Positions 6,371 to 6,596 of a stretch of 6,596 nt of DNA are shown piece by piece. The stretch is taken from NCBI GenBank assembly GCA_021325695.1, contig JAJTCR010000079.1, positions 1-6,596 on the forward strand. The letters run 5' to 3'. Numbering within the stretch: the stretch's first letter is position 1; every line of letters starts with the position of its first letter. A model generated the notes under the pieces. The model saw only the letters and a program-made list of their open reading frames with translations, had not been told where the DNA came from and searched no databases. The position numbers and the translations under genes were made by a program. The stretch is from Steroidobacteraceae bacterium. Its GTDB lineage: Bacteria > Pseudomonadota > Gammaproteobacteria > Steroidobacterales > Steroidobacteraceae.

Positions 6371-6494
6371 TAAAAACAGTCAGTCCGGCTTTTTTTGCAC
6401 CATAAGCGATCCGCCGAAAAAGCGAAAGCCGAAAAGCTGCTGCGAGGCAGCAAAATTCACACCTGAAAAAAACAGGATTGACGGTTTTTAACCG
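6371..6494. repeat. AT-rich divergent regulatory region with three short palindromes and a direct repeat
   Basis: The 204 bases between E1 alpha and the divergent gene hold no convincing gene. From about 6369 to 6492 the DNA is strikingly AT-rich compared with the flanking genes, with A or T runs at 6372-6376, 6390-6396, 6417-6421, 6466-6472 and 6485-6489. Three perfect short inverted repeats lie side by side: TGCTGC-GAG-GCAGCA (6438-6452), CCTG-A7-CAGG (6462-6476) and CGGTT-TTT-AACCG (6482-6494). A direct repeat GCCGAAAA occurs at 6413-6420 and 6428-6435. These could be regulator-binding sites, and the first could also fold as a weak hairpin in RNA from either strand. The arms of the three palindromes differ, so they need not bind the same protein. 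Confidence 0.5.
6388..6402 (-). promoter_or_regulatory. Candidate promoter for the E1 operon (GG-N10-GC, sigma-54-like; overlaps a TATGGT -10-like box)
   Basis: On the minus strand TGG (6402-6400) and GC (6389-6388) are spaced as GG-N10-GC, the core of a -24/-12 sigma-54 promoter. The -24 side reads TGGTGCA against the consensus TGGCACG, but the TT of TTGC is AA here. Transcription would start about 12 bases further, leaving roughly a 40-base leader before the E1 alpha ATG. Acetoin dehydrogenase operons in several bacteria are sigma-54 dependent, which makes the position interesting. The same bases also contain TATGGT (6404-6399), a 4/6 match to a sigma-70 -10 box, but with no good -35. GG-N10-GC is common by chance, so this is weak. 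Confidence 0.25.
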
Positions 6495-6506
6495 ACGCGG
6501 TACGAC
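6478..6506 (+). promoter_or_regulatory. Candidate sigma-70 promoter of the divergent plus-strand gene
   Basis: TTGACG (6478-6483, five of six consensus -35 bases) is followed after exactly 17 bases by TACGAC (6501-6506, three of six for the -10 box). Transcription would begin near 6513, about 27 bases before the ATG at 6540. The palindrome CGGTT-TTT-AACCG (6482-6494) overlaps the end of the -35 box and fills much of the spacer, a typical place for a repressor or a MerR-type activator site. The -10 match is only fair. Confidence 0.4.
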
Positions 6507-6539
6507 TGTGCGTCCTGCCCTCCCTGCGACCGGGACACC

Positions 6540-6596
6540 ATGCTGTTCAATCACACGCGCGCGCTGCAGAAGATGGACCAGTTCGGGCTCGATGCG
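6540..6596 (+). CDS. N terminus of a probable M24-family (creatinase/Xaa-Pro peptidase-like) protein, cut by window edge
   Basis: Only 19 codons are visible: MLFNHTRALQKMDQFGLDA. The pattern of M-L-F-N, a basic residue and an amphipathic helix ending in G-L-D-A is what the creatinase N-terminal domain of M24-family aminopeptidases and related hydrolases usually begins with (as in 'MLxNxxRALxxMxxxGLDALV'). M24 members include Xaa-Pro peptidases, creatinase, ectoine hydrolase and the DMSP-cleaving enzyme DddP, so even a correct family call does not give a function. A weak GGGA lies at 6532-6535, five to eight bases before the ATG. It is divergent from the E1 operon and shares its control region. 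The call rests on very little sequence. Confidence 0.5.
   Translation, partial: MLFNHTRALQKMDQFGLDA

Noticed and set aside
6436..6452. An intrinsic terminator inside the divergent region (GC-rich stem with T-run on the minus strand)
   Set aside because: The stem is only six base pairs and is followed by a broken T-run interrupted by C and G; its position upstream of the E1 operon gives no gene end to terminate.
6371..6489. Phased A-tracts giving intrinsically curved DNA
   Set aside because: The A/T runs are real, but their centres are spaced about 14-26 bases apart and do not follow a 10-11 base period, so planar curvature is not supported by eye.
4814..6491. Long plus-strand frames (4814-5461 and 5355-6491) opposite the E1 genes
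   Set aside because: They oppose E1 alpha and beta, which carry full sets of family motifs; the second runs into the AT-rich promoter and ends in a Lys-rich tail with no domain.
6336..6554. A 73-residue N-terminal extension of E1 alpha from an ATG at 6554
   Set aside because: The extension is translated from the AT-rich regulatory region, overlaps the divergent gene start, does not resemble E1 alpha proteins, and a near-perfect Shine-Dalgarno precedes the ATG at 6335.

Overview
The window is a dense, high-GC stretch (third codon positions mostly G or C) from what looks like a proteobacterium, probably a soil or water bacterium. This placement rests on base composition, periplasmic PQQ enzymes and compact operons; the species cannot be named. 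Essentially everything is coding except one AT-rich divergent intergenic region near the right end. I see no RNA genes, insertion sequences, CRISPR arrays or phage genes.

Layout: (1) Plus strand, left: the 3' end of a PQQ beta-propeller dehydrogenase of the polyvinyl-alcohol-dehydrogenase type, followed 12 bases later by a complete cytochrome P450 (783-2042). (2) These converge, with 11 bases between stop codons, on a minus-strand operon that reads from right to left: E1 alpha (5367-6335), E1 beta (4334-5365), a small ABM-domain monooxygenase-like protein (3997-4299) and a secreted PQQ-dependent dehydrogenase of the glucose/quinate dehydrogenase family (2054-3997). Three junctions are tight: 1 base, 34 bases and a 1-base TGATG stop/start overlap, so this is almost certainly one transcript. 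(3) A 204-base AT-rich regulatory region (6336-6539) separates that operon from a divergent plus-strand gene whose first 19 codons resemble the N terminus of M24-family (creatinase/Xaa-Pro peptidase-like) proteins.

Taken together, the window looks like part of a catabolic island for an unidentified organic substrate. A P450 could introduce a hydroxyl group, two different periplasmic quinoproteins could oxidise alcohols, and the acetoin/pyruvate-type E1 alpha/beta pair could act on a resulting 2-oxo acid or acyloin. This pathway is inference. The most unusual points are an E1 alpha/beta pair whose operon continues into an ABM protein and a quinoprotein instead of E2 and E3, two quinoproteins of different subfamilies flanking a P450, and a promoter region with three short palindromes, one inside the spacer of a good sigma-70 promoter candidate. 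Nothing here proves an undescribed system, but the gene combination is worth a neighbourhood search.
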